Source of the DNA: Hyposmocoma kahamanoa
Lineage: Eukaryota; Arthropoda; Insecta; Lepidoptera; Cosmopterigidae
Assembly (NCBI RefSeq): GCF_003589595.1
Contig: NW_020654080.1
Span: 10,746,698-10,810,697 of the forward strand
Direction of reading: 5' to 3'
Length of the DNA stretch: 64,000 nucleotides
The notes beneath the pieces were generated by a model. The model made no database searches. It was not told where the DNA came from and worked only from the letters and a program-made list of their open reading frames with translations. The translations under genes and the position numbers were made by a program. The first letter of the stretch is position 1; each line of letters begins with the position of its first letter. Below are positions 40,001-49,480 of the stretch, piece after piece.

Positions 40001-42993
40001 GCCTTTCATGCGTGTACTCCATACATGCGTGACTACTATGTGTACGTACTTTGTTTTCGTGTGCGTACTCAATACATGCGTGTCTATCAAGTCAATTAAT
40101 AAATATAATACACTTCATACATTCGACCTCATGTGACATTTAATAAACGCGTTATTATCGTATGTACGTACGTGACCGTCATATATACGTGCGTGCCAAT
40201 CAATGGTACATGCTCGGTACGTGCGTGTTTTTGTGTGTGCGAATGTGGTCTTTCTTGCACCTCCCTCGGCTTCCCGCTGACCCTGCAGCCCTTCAAATTC
40301 CAGTTCTCGCAGCTCTCGTTCACCGGGTGCCCGCCGCAAGAGGCGAGCTTCTTCATCTTCACGACAGAGGTAAGGGGTATTCTTCAAATTCTTATTTGAA
40401 ATTTAAATTTTAAAAAATCATTAATCTACTTGTTGTCTATACTTATTGTATTTTAATAGGGATTCATATACATAGGCTAGGCTTACCTTTAGTACATTTC
40501 TTTTCGATTCTTTTTTTATTATACAGTCTTAATAATAATAGTTTTTATAAATAGTAGTAATCAGGACTCCCGATCGTGATAATACATAAATAAAGTGTGA
40601 ATGTGCCTGGCAGCAGACTGTCACCGTCGGTGATAGTGCGCGAGCGGCGCTTGGCAACGGCGCGTGCGACGGCTATGAACCCCCCCGCGCCGCGCCGACG
40701 CGCGCCCTCCCCAGCCGCCGCGCGACAGCTAGCGGTCAACCCGCCGCCGCCGGCTTCACATCGGCATAAGGTAAAGGTTATTCACAAAATGTTAAATCTC
40801 AACACAATTTAAAGGGTAATATTTTTATGATGATTTGGTGTTTTTTTTAGTTGATATTTCAGTTGTTTCATTATTGGACATATTTCGGTAACACCTAATT
40901 TTTCCATTAACTTTCTTAGGACGAAATCGATCCGTACGGCCGCAACAAAGCCACGACTCGCAATAGAGATAGGAAAAAGTATTCAAGATCATCGTCATCT
41001 GGTTCAGGTAAGAAACTTATTAACATCTATTACCATTTTAAAAGTCATGAAAGTACCAATTCACCTGGAATATATACTAATAAATAACGAACCATTGTAC
41101 ACGCTCTAAATAGAATGTAATAAGTCACTTATATTATCAAATTATTATTAATAAATAACTTTTAGTGGCAGTAGAGCTCCTTGTGAAAGAATTCGTCCAG
41201 TGAAGTACTGCCACCTTACCTATTTCTGCCGCCAAGCAGTAATAGGCAAGGTGGCATTACTGTTTTCCGGTTTTGAAGGCTTAAGGGTGCTGGTGAAAGT
41301 ACAGGCATATGAGACTTGTCAATTTATGTCTCAGGGTGACGGCCGCAATGACAGTGCCCCATAGATGTTTGCGAGTAAAAGCTCTGAGTGGCACTGCAGT
41401 ACAGGCGTGTAGCTTATTATCACGCGCACGTCTTGTTTGTCCCGTCACTTGATATTATATAAAAAGAAAACTAATTTACACCTGAATGGTATCACATAAT
41501 ACATAAACAAAATATTAACTTACAACGGAAACTGAATTTTGTGAATTCTTACAGAATCATCGACGTCATCAAGTGATTCGGAGAGTGAGTCTCATACATC
41601 TTCTTCGTCGGGCAGCTCGGGCGCGCGGCGCGCTCGCCACGCTCGGTTGCTCAACGCCGCCGCCAGACCAAGGTCAGTAGACTTTTTGCCCTAAACACCC
41701 TTCCGCACAAGCCCGTTCACAATAGTGGTAGAATTCAATATTAAAATAACGGGGGTAAATGCAACGAAACAATTTAATTGGTATTTACATATCTATTTAT
41801 TATAATGACGTTTCGGCCAGATTGCATTGGACGTGGTCACGAGTCATCACCATATTGCTAAAATCTAAAGAACTAATGTCTTCTAACGGCACATGAACTT
41901 TCATGCAAAAGTTAACACTAGTACCACCATTTCAGGGTACTAGATGGCCTGTCTGTCTCTTTAAAGAAATGTTTTTTTGTCGTTTTGATGATTTTTTTTT
42001 TCGCTTTTTATAACATATGGAACAAAAGCTATTTAGTACGAGATATGATGAAATACTATGTAATATACACATGTGTTCTACCTCTTGTGATGATACCATT
42101 CAGTGAAAATAGAACCCATTTACGAATTCGGGCAGCAACATATACATTGCATGTCTCTCTGTCATTATTTGTTGCCTTTGCCTGTTTTTCCTTTAACGGT
42201 TTGTGTGCTTATAATTAATTTTTATTTATGTGTTTTAATCGGATTTCCAAGCTTGAAAAACTGCTAATATAAACTCTGTTTGCGGAATGCATATTTGTTT
42301 TTGGTTTCGGTTACTTTTAACGATTTTAAAATTTTTAAACTTTGCGGATTTGTTTCTAACCACATAATGTGAAGCTGGACAATTCTCGAGGGGAAAAAAA
42401 AACACGTGGCACGTTTTACGGTCGCACGTTTGTTACTAACTATTAGGTAATAGTGTATACCAAATTAAAATTCTCTCAGTTGAGAGAAAGGTGCTAAAAG
42501 TGTGTCGGGTATTTCAGGATGAACGCTAAGAGCGCTGTAGCAGCAGCAGTGACTATTCCAAATAAAAAGGAAGCCCCTAGTGAGAAAGGTAAGAATGTAT
42601 TTATTATAAATAGTCCACAGAATTCTGGGAACCACAATACAGCCACATGTTTGTCACGGTTACAATCGCCCGCTGTTGGATACTGGCCTCCAAAATAAAG
42701 AAACCTATCTCAATCACCGTGCTTGCCACGCAGATGGGATATTATAGAAACTTACAGCACACGCGAAGACGTTGCTGCCTATAGAATTATGCTCGGGAAT
42801 ATGTTCGCCTTCCATGAGTCAGAGCAAATCAGTATTTACAAACAAATTGTTTTCAGAAACGGCCAAAAAACGGGCGGCGACGTCGCCTATGAGCGGGGCT
42901 CCAGCCAAGAAGTCTGTCTCGCGGCGTGAAGAACTTCTCAAACAGTTGAAGGCTGTGGAAGACGCGATTGCTCGGAAACGATCCAAGATATAG
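28025..42993 (+). CDS. ZC3H18: ZC3H18 zinc finger CCCH protein, complete, fifteen coding exons
   Basis: The nuclear adaptor that in animals links the cap-binding complex to the NEXT/exosome RNA-decay machinery. Exons: 28025-28808, 29211-29365, 30653-30778, 31029-31161, 32748-32967, 34439-34592, 35682-35878, 37921-38086, 38941-39137, 40289-40369, 40614-40770, 40920-41007, 41555-41672, 42518-42588, 42857-42993. All phases agree, giving 927 residues (human about 950). Order: Ser/Pro/Arg-rich start; acidic middle (EEQLDFEAEEGECID); one CCCH finger, CRFFSRGACTWGVSCRFLH (CX7CX5CX3H), at about 457-475; RGG- and RE-rich stretch (590-710); RS/SR-rich region; and the conserved C-terminal helix SRREELLKQLKAVEDAIARK. 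An intron splits the finger between the third Cys and the His. It is read as intact. Confidence 0.93.
31343..31475. mobile_element. 131-bp MITE in ZC3H18 intron 4
   Basis: The perfect-looking termini GGCTCAATTTATATTGCGGC and CGCCACAATATAAATTGAGCC are inverted, about 130 bp apart. TA lies to the left and TTA to the right, so the target duplication is unsure. Confidence 0.65.
31555..31836 (+). repeat. Copy of a dispersed TIR repeat (family A)
   Basis: Shares AAGTACTGCCA(C/T)CTTACCTA, TTTCTGCCGCCAAGCAGTAAT, AAGGGTGCTGGTGAAA, TATGTCTCAGGGTG and a CGCGCACG(A/T)CTTGTTCGT-type end with copies at 37205, 41160 and (inverted) 49305. 5' truncated. Lies in ZC3H18 intron 4. Confidence 0.7.
32363..32649. 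mobile_element. 287-bp hAT-type element with perfect 8-bp TSD in ZC3H18 intron 4
   Basis: Flanked by identical CTTAAACC at 32355-32362 and 32650-32657. The ends ATAGGTTCCCAAACATTTTG and CTTTGGGAAACTATAT are roughly inverted. It sits 98 bp upstream of the acceptor of exon 5, which encodes most of the CCCH finger. Confidence 0.75.
33850..33990 (+). repeat. Degraded SINE copy
   Basis: A B-box-like GTTCGAGTCCAG near 33914 is followed by TTTATCTTTGTATTTGTTCT and ATTAATATTAACAAACTAG, like the tail of the 7690/12830 family. The A box is poorly preserved. In ZC3H18 intron 5. Confidence 0.45.
34108..34271. mobile_element. GGGTCGTATTCTAGAA foldback MITE
   Basis: Second copy of the family at 25719-25879: same ends, same inner landmarks (GAGTATGGTT, AAGCACTCGAAATCATACTC, AAGTCCCTGCCATTAGGGTC), with a few substitutions. 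In ZC3H18 intron 5, about 170 bp before exon 6. Confidence 0.8.
34685..34960 (+). repeat. tRNA-headed SINE copy with (ATT)n tail
   Basis: The head has TCGGTGACCTAACGGCGTAC and GGGTTCGATTCCCGGTAGGA, an almost canonical B box. The body has GGCCTGGTGGGAAGTGCCCC and TGACACCAGGCAATTGGTGT, and the tail is ATTATTATTATCATTATTATT-like, ending near 34954. It lies in ZC3H18 intron 6. It is a third SINE family by body sequence. Confidence 0.7.
35495..35631. mobile_element. 137-bp MITE with 33-bp perfect inverted termini
   Basis: ATGATTATCACTAGTATCAG, then GTTTCTTACCACGG, at the left are repeated exactly in reverse complement at the right. Such perfect arms imply a recent insertion or conversion. It lies in ZC3H18 intron 6, only 50 bp upstream of the exon 7 acceptor. 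Confidence 0.8.
35896..37197 (+). mobile_element. Full-length maT-type mariner (1302 bp) in ZC3H18 intron 7
   Basis: Inverted termini GTCTGGCCATAAATACTGTT and (reverse complement of the right end) GTCTTGCCATAAATATTGTA, flanked by TA at 35894-35895 and 37198-37199. It carries one broken transposase (35980-37113). The insertion point is 17 bp after the splice donor of exon 7 (35878/35879), which is itself intact. Confidence 0.88.
35980..37113 (+). pseudogene. maT (DD37D) mariner transposase with two in-frame stops
   Basis: A single reading frame throughout, interrupted by TAG at 36235-36237 and TGA at 36853-36855 (probably from TGG). The N-terminal helix-turn-helix shows RIAVIALHKVGMEPNAIFK, then SGRPRSVRTK. 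The catalytic domain has first Asp in ILFTDEKIF, second in FQQDSAPGHK, third in SPDLNPLDYDLW. Counting across the stop, 37 residues separate the second and third Asp, the DD37D spacing of maT elements rather than DD34D mariner or DD34E Tc1. It ends with LKDCIAANGDHFE and a stop at 37111-37113. With no frameshift and both termini intact, it is a recent loss of function. Confidence 0.88.
37205..37420 (+). repeat. Copy of dispersed TIR repeat family A (left end)
   Basis: Holds the left terminus (AAGTGACGAGCCGAACAAGT, CGCCTGGTGGTAAGCGACAC) followed by the inner GCAGTAGAGCTCCTTGTGAA and AAGTACTGCCACCTTAACTA. The left terminus is the inverse of the right end seen at 41430-41460, showing the family has terminal inverted repeats. 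Directly follows the maT element. Confidence 0.65.
37595..37835. repeat. Nested inverted and direct repeats of a CTGCATGAAGT motif
   Basis: CTGCATGAAGT, or its inverse ACTTCATGCAG-like form, recurs at least five times with GTTAATGCGTGAAG / CTTCACGCATTAAC blocks. The core is a palindrome (TTCACGCATTAACTACATGC against GCATGTAGTTAATGCGTGAA-like right arm, centre near 37745). Lies about 85 bp upstream of exon 8. Probably a foldback transposon. Confidence 0.6.
39588..39630. repeat. Perfect 15-bp stem hairpin in ZC3H18 intron 9
   Basis: AAATCTTCCAGATTT and AAATCTGGAAGATTT flank a ten-base loop. Possibly a MITE remnant. No other function visible. Confidence 0.5.
39893..40225 (+). repeat. Degenerate minisatellite of CATGCGTGT-type units
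   Basis: Repeated pieces such as ATACATGCGTG, GTGCGTACTCAATACATGCG, TTCATGCGTGTACTCCATAC and CGTGCGTG occur irregularly every 20-40 bases, ending about 65 bp before the exon 10 acceptor. Short open frames here follow from the repeat. Not coding. Confidence 0.55.
41160..41470 (+). repeat. Copy of dispersed TIR repeat family A (right end)
   Basis: Runs from GGCAGTAGAGCTCCTTGTGA to the right terminus CGCACGTCTTGTTTGTCCCG, TCACTTGATATTAT. Inner landmarks match 31555 and 37205. In ZC3H18 intron 12. A lone right-end fragment (TGTCACTTGATATTATAAAA) also occurs at 52309. Confidence 0.7.
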
Positions 42994-43427
42994 GATCCAG
43001 GTTCGCGATATACCATGAGTATTGCGGACAATGTCTCAAAATTCATAATAGGCATTCGCACTGGTACGTCAAGGTGGCCTGCGTGACAAAGTGCTGCATG
43101 AATATATCCAGTTCTAATGGCCCTTTATTCGGCCTACAGTCAATACACTGGTGGTGTACAAATAAGCATTTAAGTTCTTTGTGATGTTCATGGGTAGTTT
43201 ATATGTTGACTTTGGAACCATTATTGACTATTAGTAAGCAACTATATTCTCTTAGACATCAGGTTCAATATTTATTGTATGTGTATACGTAAACTGTATC
43301 AACTTTGACTAAGTAATTCTTTCAATGTCGCAAAACGTGTATTCTGGTAGATTTGTTCATCACAAGGTTACAGATAACCTATTAGGTTTCTCTGGATAGA
43401 TTATCTAAGAACATTCATGAGCAAAGG

Positions 43428-43462
43428 AATAAAAACCATATTTTGAAAATCGACTTTTTATT
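43428..43462. promoter_or_regulatory. Opposed poly(A) signals of ZC3H18 (+) and POP1 (-)
   Basis: AATAAA on plus at 43428-43433, in the expected 3' UTR of ZC3H18. AATAAA on minus at 43462-43457, three bases past the POP1 stop codon. Cleavage some 15-25 bases downstream of each would make the two transcripts overlap. Confidence 0.6.
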
Positions 43463-43464
43463 TA

Positions 43465-46400
43465 TCAAAGGTTTTTAAGTATTTGAATATTGGCTTGTCT
43501 ATATTTCCTAGATGTAGTGTTTCTAACAAGTACTTTGTTATGTCCAAGTTGTATTAAAGCATTTAATGCATTGTAAGCGACATATCCAATACCACAACTT
43601 TTTGCTTCAGAAAAGCTAAATGCTGCTTGGGAAATAAAGCCTAAGATTTCTCTTGAATTTGAGAAACGGATAGACTTTACATCTGAAGGTAGCCATAATT
43701 CCCTTATACTTTTAACATATTCTGAGGGTTCAGCTCTAGTCTTCTTGACTGTTTTCTTTTTGGATACCTGTAATATATAATTTAGCCTTTTATTCAGACA
43801 TATTGTTTTACATGACACTTTGTATTGATCTTGTTATTACATTTTCATATTTTAAATTAATGAAATGACATAAATTATGTTGTGCTAGTGTTTCTGTATG
43901 GTATATGGGAAACACCTCATGGTATATGTAATGTGCATTGGTCAAAAAAGGTGTTCCACATATGTACATGCATGTATAGACGTAGCTACAAGGAGCGACA
44001 TAGAGTTGTTAAAGCCACCAAATATGAAATAATTAATTTTTAGAATTCCGGATTTCCGGAAATAGTTTTACTGCATTGTAGGACAAACTACTGACCTAGG
44101 AAGTCGAAATTGGATTTTAAAGTAATTCTAACAGTGCCATGTAAAAAATGCAGTAGATAACTGACAGCTGTTTCCGTTCCGTCAATGTGACCGTCGGTAT
44201 GCGGGATATGATGCTGTGTCTAAAGCTAGGGAGGGGCGGAGAGTGACTGTTCTCGTTACTTTTTTATTCTCTGCTTTGATAAAAAGTCAGTTATCATTTT
44301 TTTACATGGCAACATTAGAATACCTTTAAAACCGACTACGACTTCCTAGGTCAGCAGTTTTGTCTTACGATGCCGTAACACCATTTCCGGAAATCCGGAA
44401 TTTGAAAAAGTAATTAATTCATATTTGGTATTTTTAACTACTCTATGTCGCTCCTAGTAACTATAATATCTATTCACGTATCTATGTAGGTGGAATATCT
44501 TCTTCCGACTATTGGTAATGTGTATGAATTATTTAAGAATGTACCTATTATTATATATTATATAGGTAGGCATACTTATGTGAAAATATATACAACACCA
44601 AAAGTCGTGTAATATTAATTTGTAGATCTTACCACAACTCCTTTCTTTCTTAGCTTTACTCTGGTTTTTCGCCACCTTTTGACATCTTTCAAATGTTGCA
44701 CTCGTTTCTGTTTCCTAATTTTCTCATAGGGATCTGGATGGTGGGGTTCAAATAGCGCCTTCATTGAAGTCAAATCGTTGGCTACTTGCGGTAAGCATAT
44801 TAGGGCATGGCGTTTTAGATTTCCTTTGCCTAGTATTTGCAAATATACTGCTATTAGGCAGTTTTCACTATTACCCATTACTGGAAGTGTTTTCTTTTTG
44901 ATAAGACAATCCTAAAAAGTAAATAATCCATTATTTAGAAGACTACATACTGACATTATGATGAGACGGTTATAATGTAGCATTACCTGCAATGTATCCA
45001 GTAGGTTCTTATTTCTCAATACAAAAAAGTGGTTTTCAGGGTTCTGGGGTACCCTCCAGTCCTTTAGCAGTACCTTCCAAGGACAAATAAAAGGACTTAT
45101 GGCGCCGAGTTTTGTGTAATTCACCCTTTTGCTTGGCGGTAGCTTGAAGTACCTTTCCCTCAGTTCAGATTCTATTCGTTTTTCTTCTTCCTCACCTGCA
45201 TTTGAATCTGGAGGTAAGTAACTTTCTCCCATTTCAAAGGCTAAGCTCTCCGTTTCTCTGAGACCTCCTGATCTTCCACCGAACATAATGAATGTCTGCC
45301 AGAAAGGGAGACTGTAGCCTGACGGGACAATTATGTCCCAGCCACTGCCATAGCCTGAAATTTTATTGCAAATAAACAGTAGTAACAAAAAAGAAGTCAC
45401 ATCTGCTGCCTCTGTGGCCGAATGGTTACCATGCCGGACTGCCACGCAGAGGGCCCAGGTTCGATTCCCGGGCCCGGGAGAAATATTTGTATGGCCTACA
45501 TTTATTTCTCTCGTCAATTTGGGTGTAATTTGTTGTTGTCTGTGTGTGCGTCCACGGCACCCACGACAGCGTTTCCCTAGTTCGGGGCTATGTTGAGTGT
45601 GCCATTGACCTCCATTTGTTAGTAAATGGACGTCGGCTTCGCGCTCAAAATTGTCCGCACGTATAGGGCGTTAAAATCGCATACAGAGCATCAATCGCGC
45701 AACAGTTTTCGTTTGTTCGACTGACAGCGCGATTGTCAATCATGCAGTACTATATACTAACTTGTAAATATTACTGCAGTAAAGTGTAAAAACAGGATTT
45801 AATATCATATTTTCACCAAACAAATGTATTGTGTATTGAGTTCTAGGTTTTTGCGATTGTTACACAGGAAAAGAAACTATTTTTCCGGATTTAAATCGCG
45901 TATATATTTGTTTATTCAAACGAACCGACGTTTCGGGTCCTTTACAGGTCCCATGGTCATGGTTGACTGTAATGTGTTATCATTTAAATTAAATTTTATA
46001 TAAACTTCTTGGTCATTTTCAATTGTTTGAACCATAGTGATTGAAATATTTGGAACGAAGAAACTATAGAGTAGTGTTAATTTTAATCTTATTTTTAAAA
46101 TGACTTTTTATTCAACATTAGCATTATCTAACAAAATATTGTTGTACTCCTTTTACGGCTTGAGATTACCTATCAGAAGCCAGAAAATACATTTGCCCGA
46201 AATAACGTTAGTTCGAATTTTCATGTCAAATTTTTTTAGGAATATTACAAAACAAAAGCTAATTTTGGCTTTATGAGAAGCATCAAAATTACTTGAAAGC
46301 GTAACAGTATTATTATTAATCGGTTTTCGGAATTACGAATATTTGAGTATATACATTTAGTTGAAATATCAGTACATTTCTTATAGTACATGCTTATTTT

Positions 46401-48479
46401 CACATTTATAATATTTGTATGTTTGTATGTTTGCCCAACTCTTTACTATTTCTTGAAGTGAATTTGTACAAAATTCGACATAATAATATACATAAAAATT
46501 AATTGATATTTACAATAAAGGCTGCTCCATTACTCTTGTGATCAAGTAATTTTCAGTTGAAGCTAAATATGGTGCATTTTGTTAAGCTTCCAGTAGAAGC
46601 TGAATGTGGTGTTTTTGGGCCCTTTAAATTGTTTGCAAGCTAAATTAGGCAGAACTGCAATGACGTTACAAATTAAATGTTTTAGTTTTTTTATATTATG
46701 TTACAAGTCACTACATTTGTATAGGTTACCTTCGGACATTCTTTTTTGTGGTTTTTTTATTACACCCAATATCCATTTGTTGGTAGGTCAATGTGTTGGT
46801 ATGTGCATTATTATTATTATTAATGTGCGTTATTACATCTAAATGTATATTTATATGGTGAGTACATTCAATTAATAACTGTTTCTTATCGTGTCAATGG
46901 CATACACTACAATGCTTGCTAATGAGATGAAAGGATTTACAATGCCCAGGGTGCACCAGACATACAGGAAAGGAATGTATATGGGGAGGCTCCTTTTTTA
47001 TGTATATATAGTTGAATACTGCTGTTGCTGCTAAGGTTCAAAAAGTTTTAATATAGTTAGAACCCTATTTTAATCTCTATACTTACCAACTTTCTTAAAT
47101 TGAGAATTTTGTGATCCTGGTCTCTGTATTAATACCACAGGAACATGCTGCAAAACTGGATCTTCTTCACACACTTCTCCAGGAACCAATTGAGTTTTGG
47201 TAATATGTTGTATAAACTGACCATTGGTTAGTCTTTTCTTTTTAATATTTTCATGTATTTGTGTATCCCAAAGAGGAGACATTGCAGCATATTCAGGAAT
47301 GTTGACTATAGTTTCTGGTTTTAACACAGTACCATTTACAATAGCCTTTGTTCTACACTTGGGTCGACTTAAACGGGGGTCTTTCACAATCAAACCAATA
47401 ACAATTTTTGAAGGCAACTGTGATGGCGAACTGGCTAGACTAAGCTTTTGCCACAAATCATGCTTTTCTTTAAGATGTAATCCAGACTTATCTGGTAAGT
47501 TTGATATCCATTCATTACTTGTAACCTCAACATCTTCAACACATTTCAGGGTATGTAACAAAATAGCGTGACTATTAGGACCAGTCAACCGAAATCTGTT
47601 CAAATTTCCTGGTAAAAATTTAATTTCATTATTCTCTAAAAAAATATTTGTAATTTTCCTTCTTTTTTCAGGGATTTCTTGTTCAGTTGTCTTTGAATCT
47701 GGACACAAAATGTCTGCTAAAACAGACTTCACTTCATTGACTTGTGACGGATGCACAAATAGCCATAACATTTTATTAGATGTACTGCTTGGCACCCAAA
47801 TAAAGCATATTTTGCCTATGTATCCATACGGAAAGGAATTTGCTTTGTACAACTGTATGGCACCTTCTCTACTTCCATTAATGTATGCTTTAGCACAAAT
47901 TCCTAACCCACAAGAACTATTTGTTAAGGAATGAAACATTTGTTGTATGCATTCAACAGGGCCTGAGATTTCTATTGGAGTGTAGTATGAAATATCTTGT
48001 AAAAGGCAGTGAGCAGAACTGGCTCGGTAACAAGCTCGAAATGCCTTGTCGCACGGCGAATATGCTAAGCGGTGCCCCCAACGTTGAATCATGTGGAATC
48101 GCTTAGCATGCCAGATGTGAGTTTCTAACCAAACATTGCACCTCTGCCGCCTACTGTACTCTTGGAATAAATTCGCTGGTCGCCGTCTATATTTTCTAGA
48201 TGGCCGCTTCTGCTTTGGAGCTAAACCGCTCTTTTTCATTTGCTCTATATGACCTCGCCGAAGTTTAACCGGCAATCGTTTACAGTTGTGGCTCATAACT
48301 CTACGACGCATATGGACAGGTAAGTTTTGGAAAATCAGTTTGGTGGCACTTGGACGAAGTATGCTTTCCGTCATTGCTGCGATTTCTATGCTTCTTGATG
48401 CTGCAAACTTCAGGCTATTTGCAGTGTTTGGAAGATGTTCGTCACCGCCTAAAGTGGCGTCAAATTGTGAAGATTCCAT
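43465..48479 (-). CDS. POP1: POP1, ribonuclease P/MRP protein subunit, complete, four exons
   Basis: The largest protein of RNase P and RNase MRP, binding the catalytic RNA for tRNA 5' processing and rRNA processing in the nucleus. Minus-strand exons: 48479-47087, 45354-44987, 44911-44633, 43767-43465, with phases 1, 0, 0; the product is 780 residues. The N-terminal POP1 domain shows HMRRRVMSHNCKRLPVKLR and THIWHAKRFHM; the middle domain GYGSGWDIIVPSGYSLPFWQ then GGRSGGLRETE is the POPLD domain; the C-terminus has GNLKRHALICLP and GIGYVAYNALNALIQLG. Shorter than human POP1 (1024). The start is the first ATG of the frame. A 1.7-kb first intron holds a SINE 50 bp before exon 2, and the third intron holds a large foldback element. 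No defect seen. Confidence 0.95.
43991..44455. mobile_element. 465-bp foldback element with ~175-bp arms in POP1 intron 3
   Basis: The left arm starts AGGAGCGACATAGAGTTGTT and continues through TTCCGGATTTCCGGAAATAG and CTGACCTAGGAAGTCG to CCATGTAAAAAATG. The right arm repeats all of these in reverse complement and ends CTCTATGTCGCTCCT. The central 100 bp is GC-richer. No target duplication could be fixed. Confidence 0.8.
45404..45605 (+). repeat. tRNA-Ser/Leu-like SINE copy in POP1 intron 1
   Basis: The head TCTGTGGCCGAATGGTTACC with B box GGTTCGATTCCCGGG is nearly canonical. The body with TTTGTATGGCCTACATTTAT, GGCACCC and TTTCCCTAGT matches the copy at 23975-24189. It lies antisense to POP1, its start only 50 bp upstream of the exon 2 acceptor. 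Confidence 0.75.
45605..45760 (+). repeat. Dispersed repeat shared with 4690-4850
   Basis: Follows the SINE without a gap. GGACGTCGG, TATAGGGCGTTAAAATCG, ATACAGAGC and CGTTTGTTCGACTGACAG match the minus strand at 4690-4850. The SINE is absent there, so it is a separate family. Confidence 0.55.
45761..47086 (-). other. Remaining part of POP1 intron 1
   Basis: AT-rich, with no recognised exon. An ACGTTTCGGGTCC phrase at about 45931 followed by CCCATGGTCATGG resembles a similar phrase near 50518 and may be a transposon fragment. Confidence 0.4.
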
Positions 48480-48659
48480 TGTTTTCTCGATTTTAAATAA
48501 CTTAGTGTTTGGCTTTTTATATTCAGTAGTTTTGCAAGGTACAACTTACAGGAATACCTAAACTCTAAATGTAGGCACATTACGTAGTATCTCTCACAAA
48601 CTACAAATTGTAATGGTATCTCTTAATCTCTTATTAGTTTGTGGCACATAACCAACAAT

Positions 48660-48971
48660 TTTTTTTTTAATTTATTGCTGGCCATGGAAACAAAGTCCTT
48701 CAGCCGAAAACATAAACGTTTAATTATATTTCTGTAAATATGGCCACCACAAAAAGGATAGGCAATTTGAGGCGGCGTGATTGTATTGACTCGGGATTCC
48801 TTAGAACGGGCCGATACGGGTATTTTAGTTCGAGATTCGTATAATTTCGCGTTTTAATCTTCGATTAAGGCACAATAGCACTATCCTATTCCACTTTAAA
48901 CTAGATTTCACAAAATAATTGAAAGTCAAAATAAAAACGACACTTTTCCCTCCAAAAGGCCCAGAGCGAAT
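48660..48971 (-). mobile_element. Retroposed RNA copy 1, poly(A)-tailed, 15-bp TSD
   Basis: On the minus strand it starts ATTCGCTCTGGGCC and ends AGCAATAAATT plus nine A. It is flanked by identical CACATAACCAACAAT (48645-48659 and 48972-48986). It is nearly the same sequence as 56020-56335, with the same 5' start and the same 3' end before the A run. This is the pattern of LINE-mediated retroposition. No tRNA-like head or coding frame; see findings. Confidence 0.8.
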
Positions 48972-49304
48972 CACATAACCAACAATAATTATTTGAGTGA
49001 CGTCTCACTGACAGTTTAATTTTTTTTTTGGCTTGCATATTCCTTTGAGCCATAGTTTAATAATTATCATTCATTAGAGGTGGAAAAACTGCTTATTTTT
49101 TGAAACGTTTAAATGTAACTTTTTTAAGAAAGCGTGCTTTTTTGTTTAGAGGATGGAAAAAAGTAAAGGAAAGGAGCTGCCCTATCTACGGAATAAACAT
49201 GGCTACCTAAACGAAAATAGTGCGTCACAAATGGCGGATTTCTTTAACGATGTACCATAATCGATAAATCAATATCGACAAGCAAATGTATGGCTTAAAT
49301 GCTT

Positions 49305-49480
49305 TTTTTATATAATTTCAAGGGACGGGACGAACAAGTCGTGCGCCTGATGTTAAGCTACACGCCTGTTCATACGAGTTACAGTGCCACTTAGAGCTTT
49401 AAATTGCAAAGATCTGAGGGGCACTACCACTGCGCTCGTCACCCTGAGACATAAGTTAACAAATCCCATGTGCCTGTAAT
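49305..49480 (-). repeat. Copy of dispersed TIR repeat family A, inverted
   Basis: ACGGGACGAACAAGTCGTGC, GCCTGATGTTAAGCTACACG and CACCCTGAGACATAAGTTAA are the reverse complement of the right half of the copy at 41160. Confidence 0.65.

Noticed and set aside
40115..40413. Several overlapping open frames on both strands
   Set aside because: They run across the minisatellite and exon 10. Only the 40289-40369 segment fits the ZC3H18 frame and phases.
40560..40613. Earlier acceptor (TAATCAG) for ZC3H18 exon 11 at 40563
   Set aside because: In the required phase it runs into TAA within nine codons. The CAGCAG acceptor keeps the frame open.
47224..48561. Plus-strand open frames opposite POP1
   Set aside because: Antisense shadows of the POP1 first exon.
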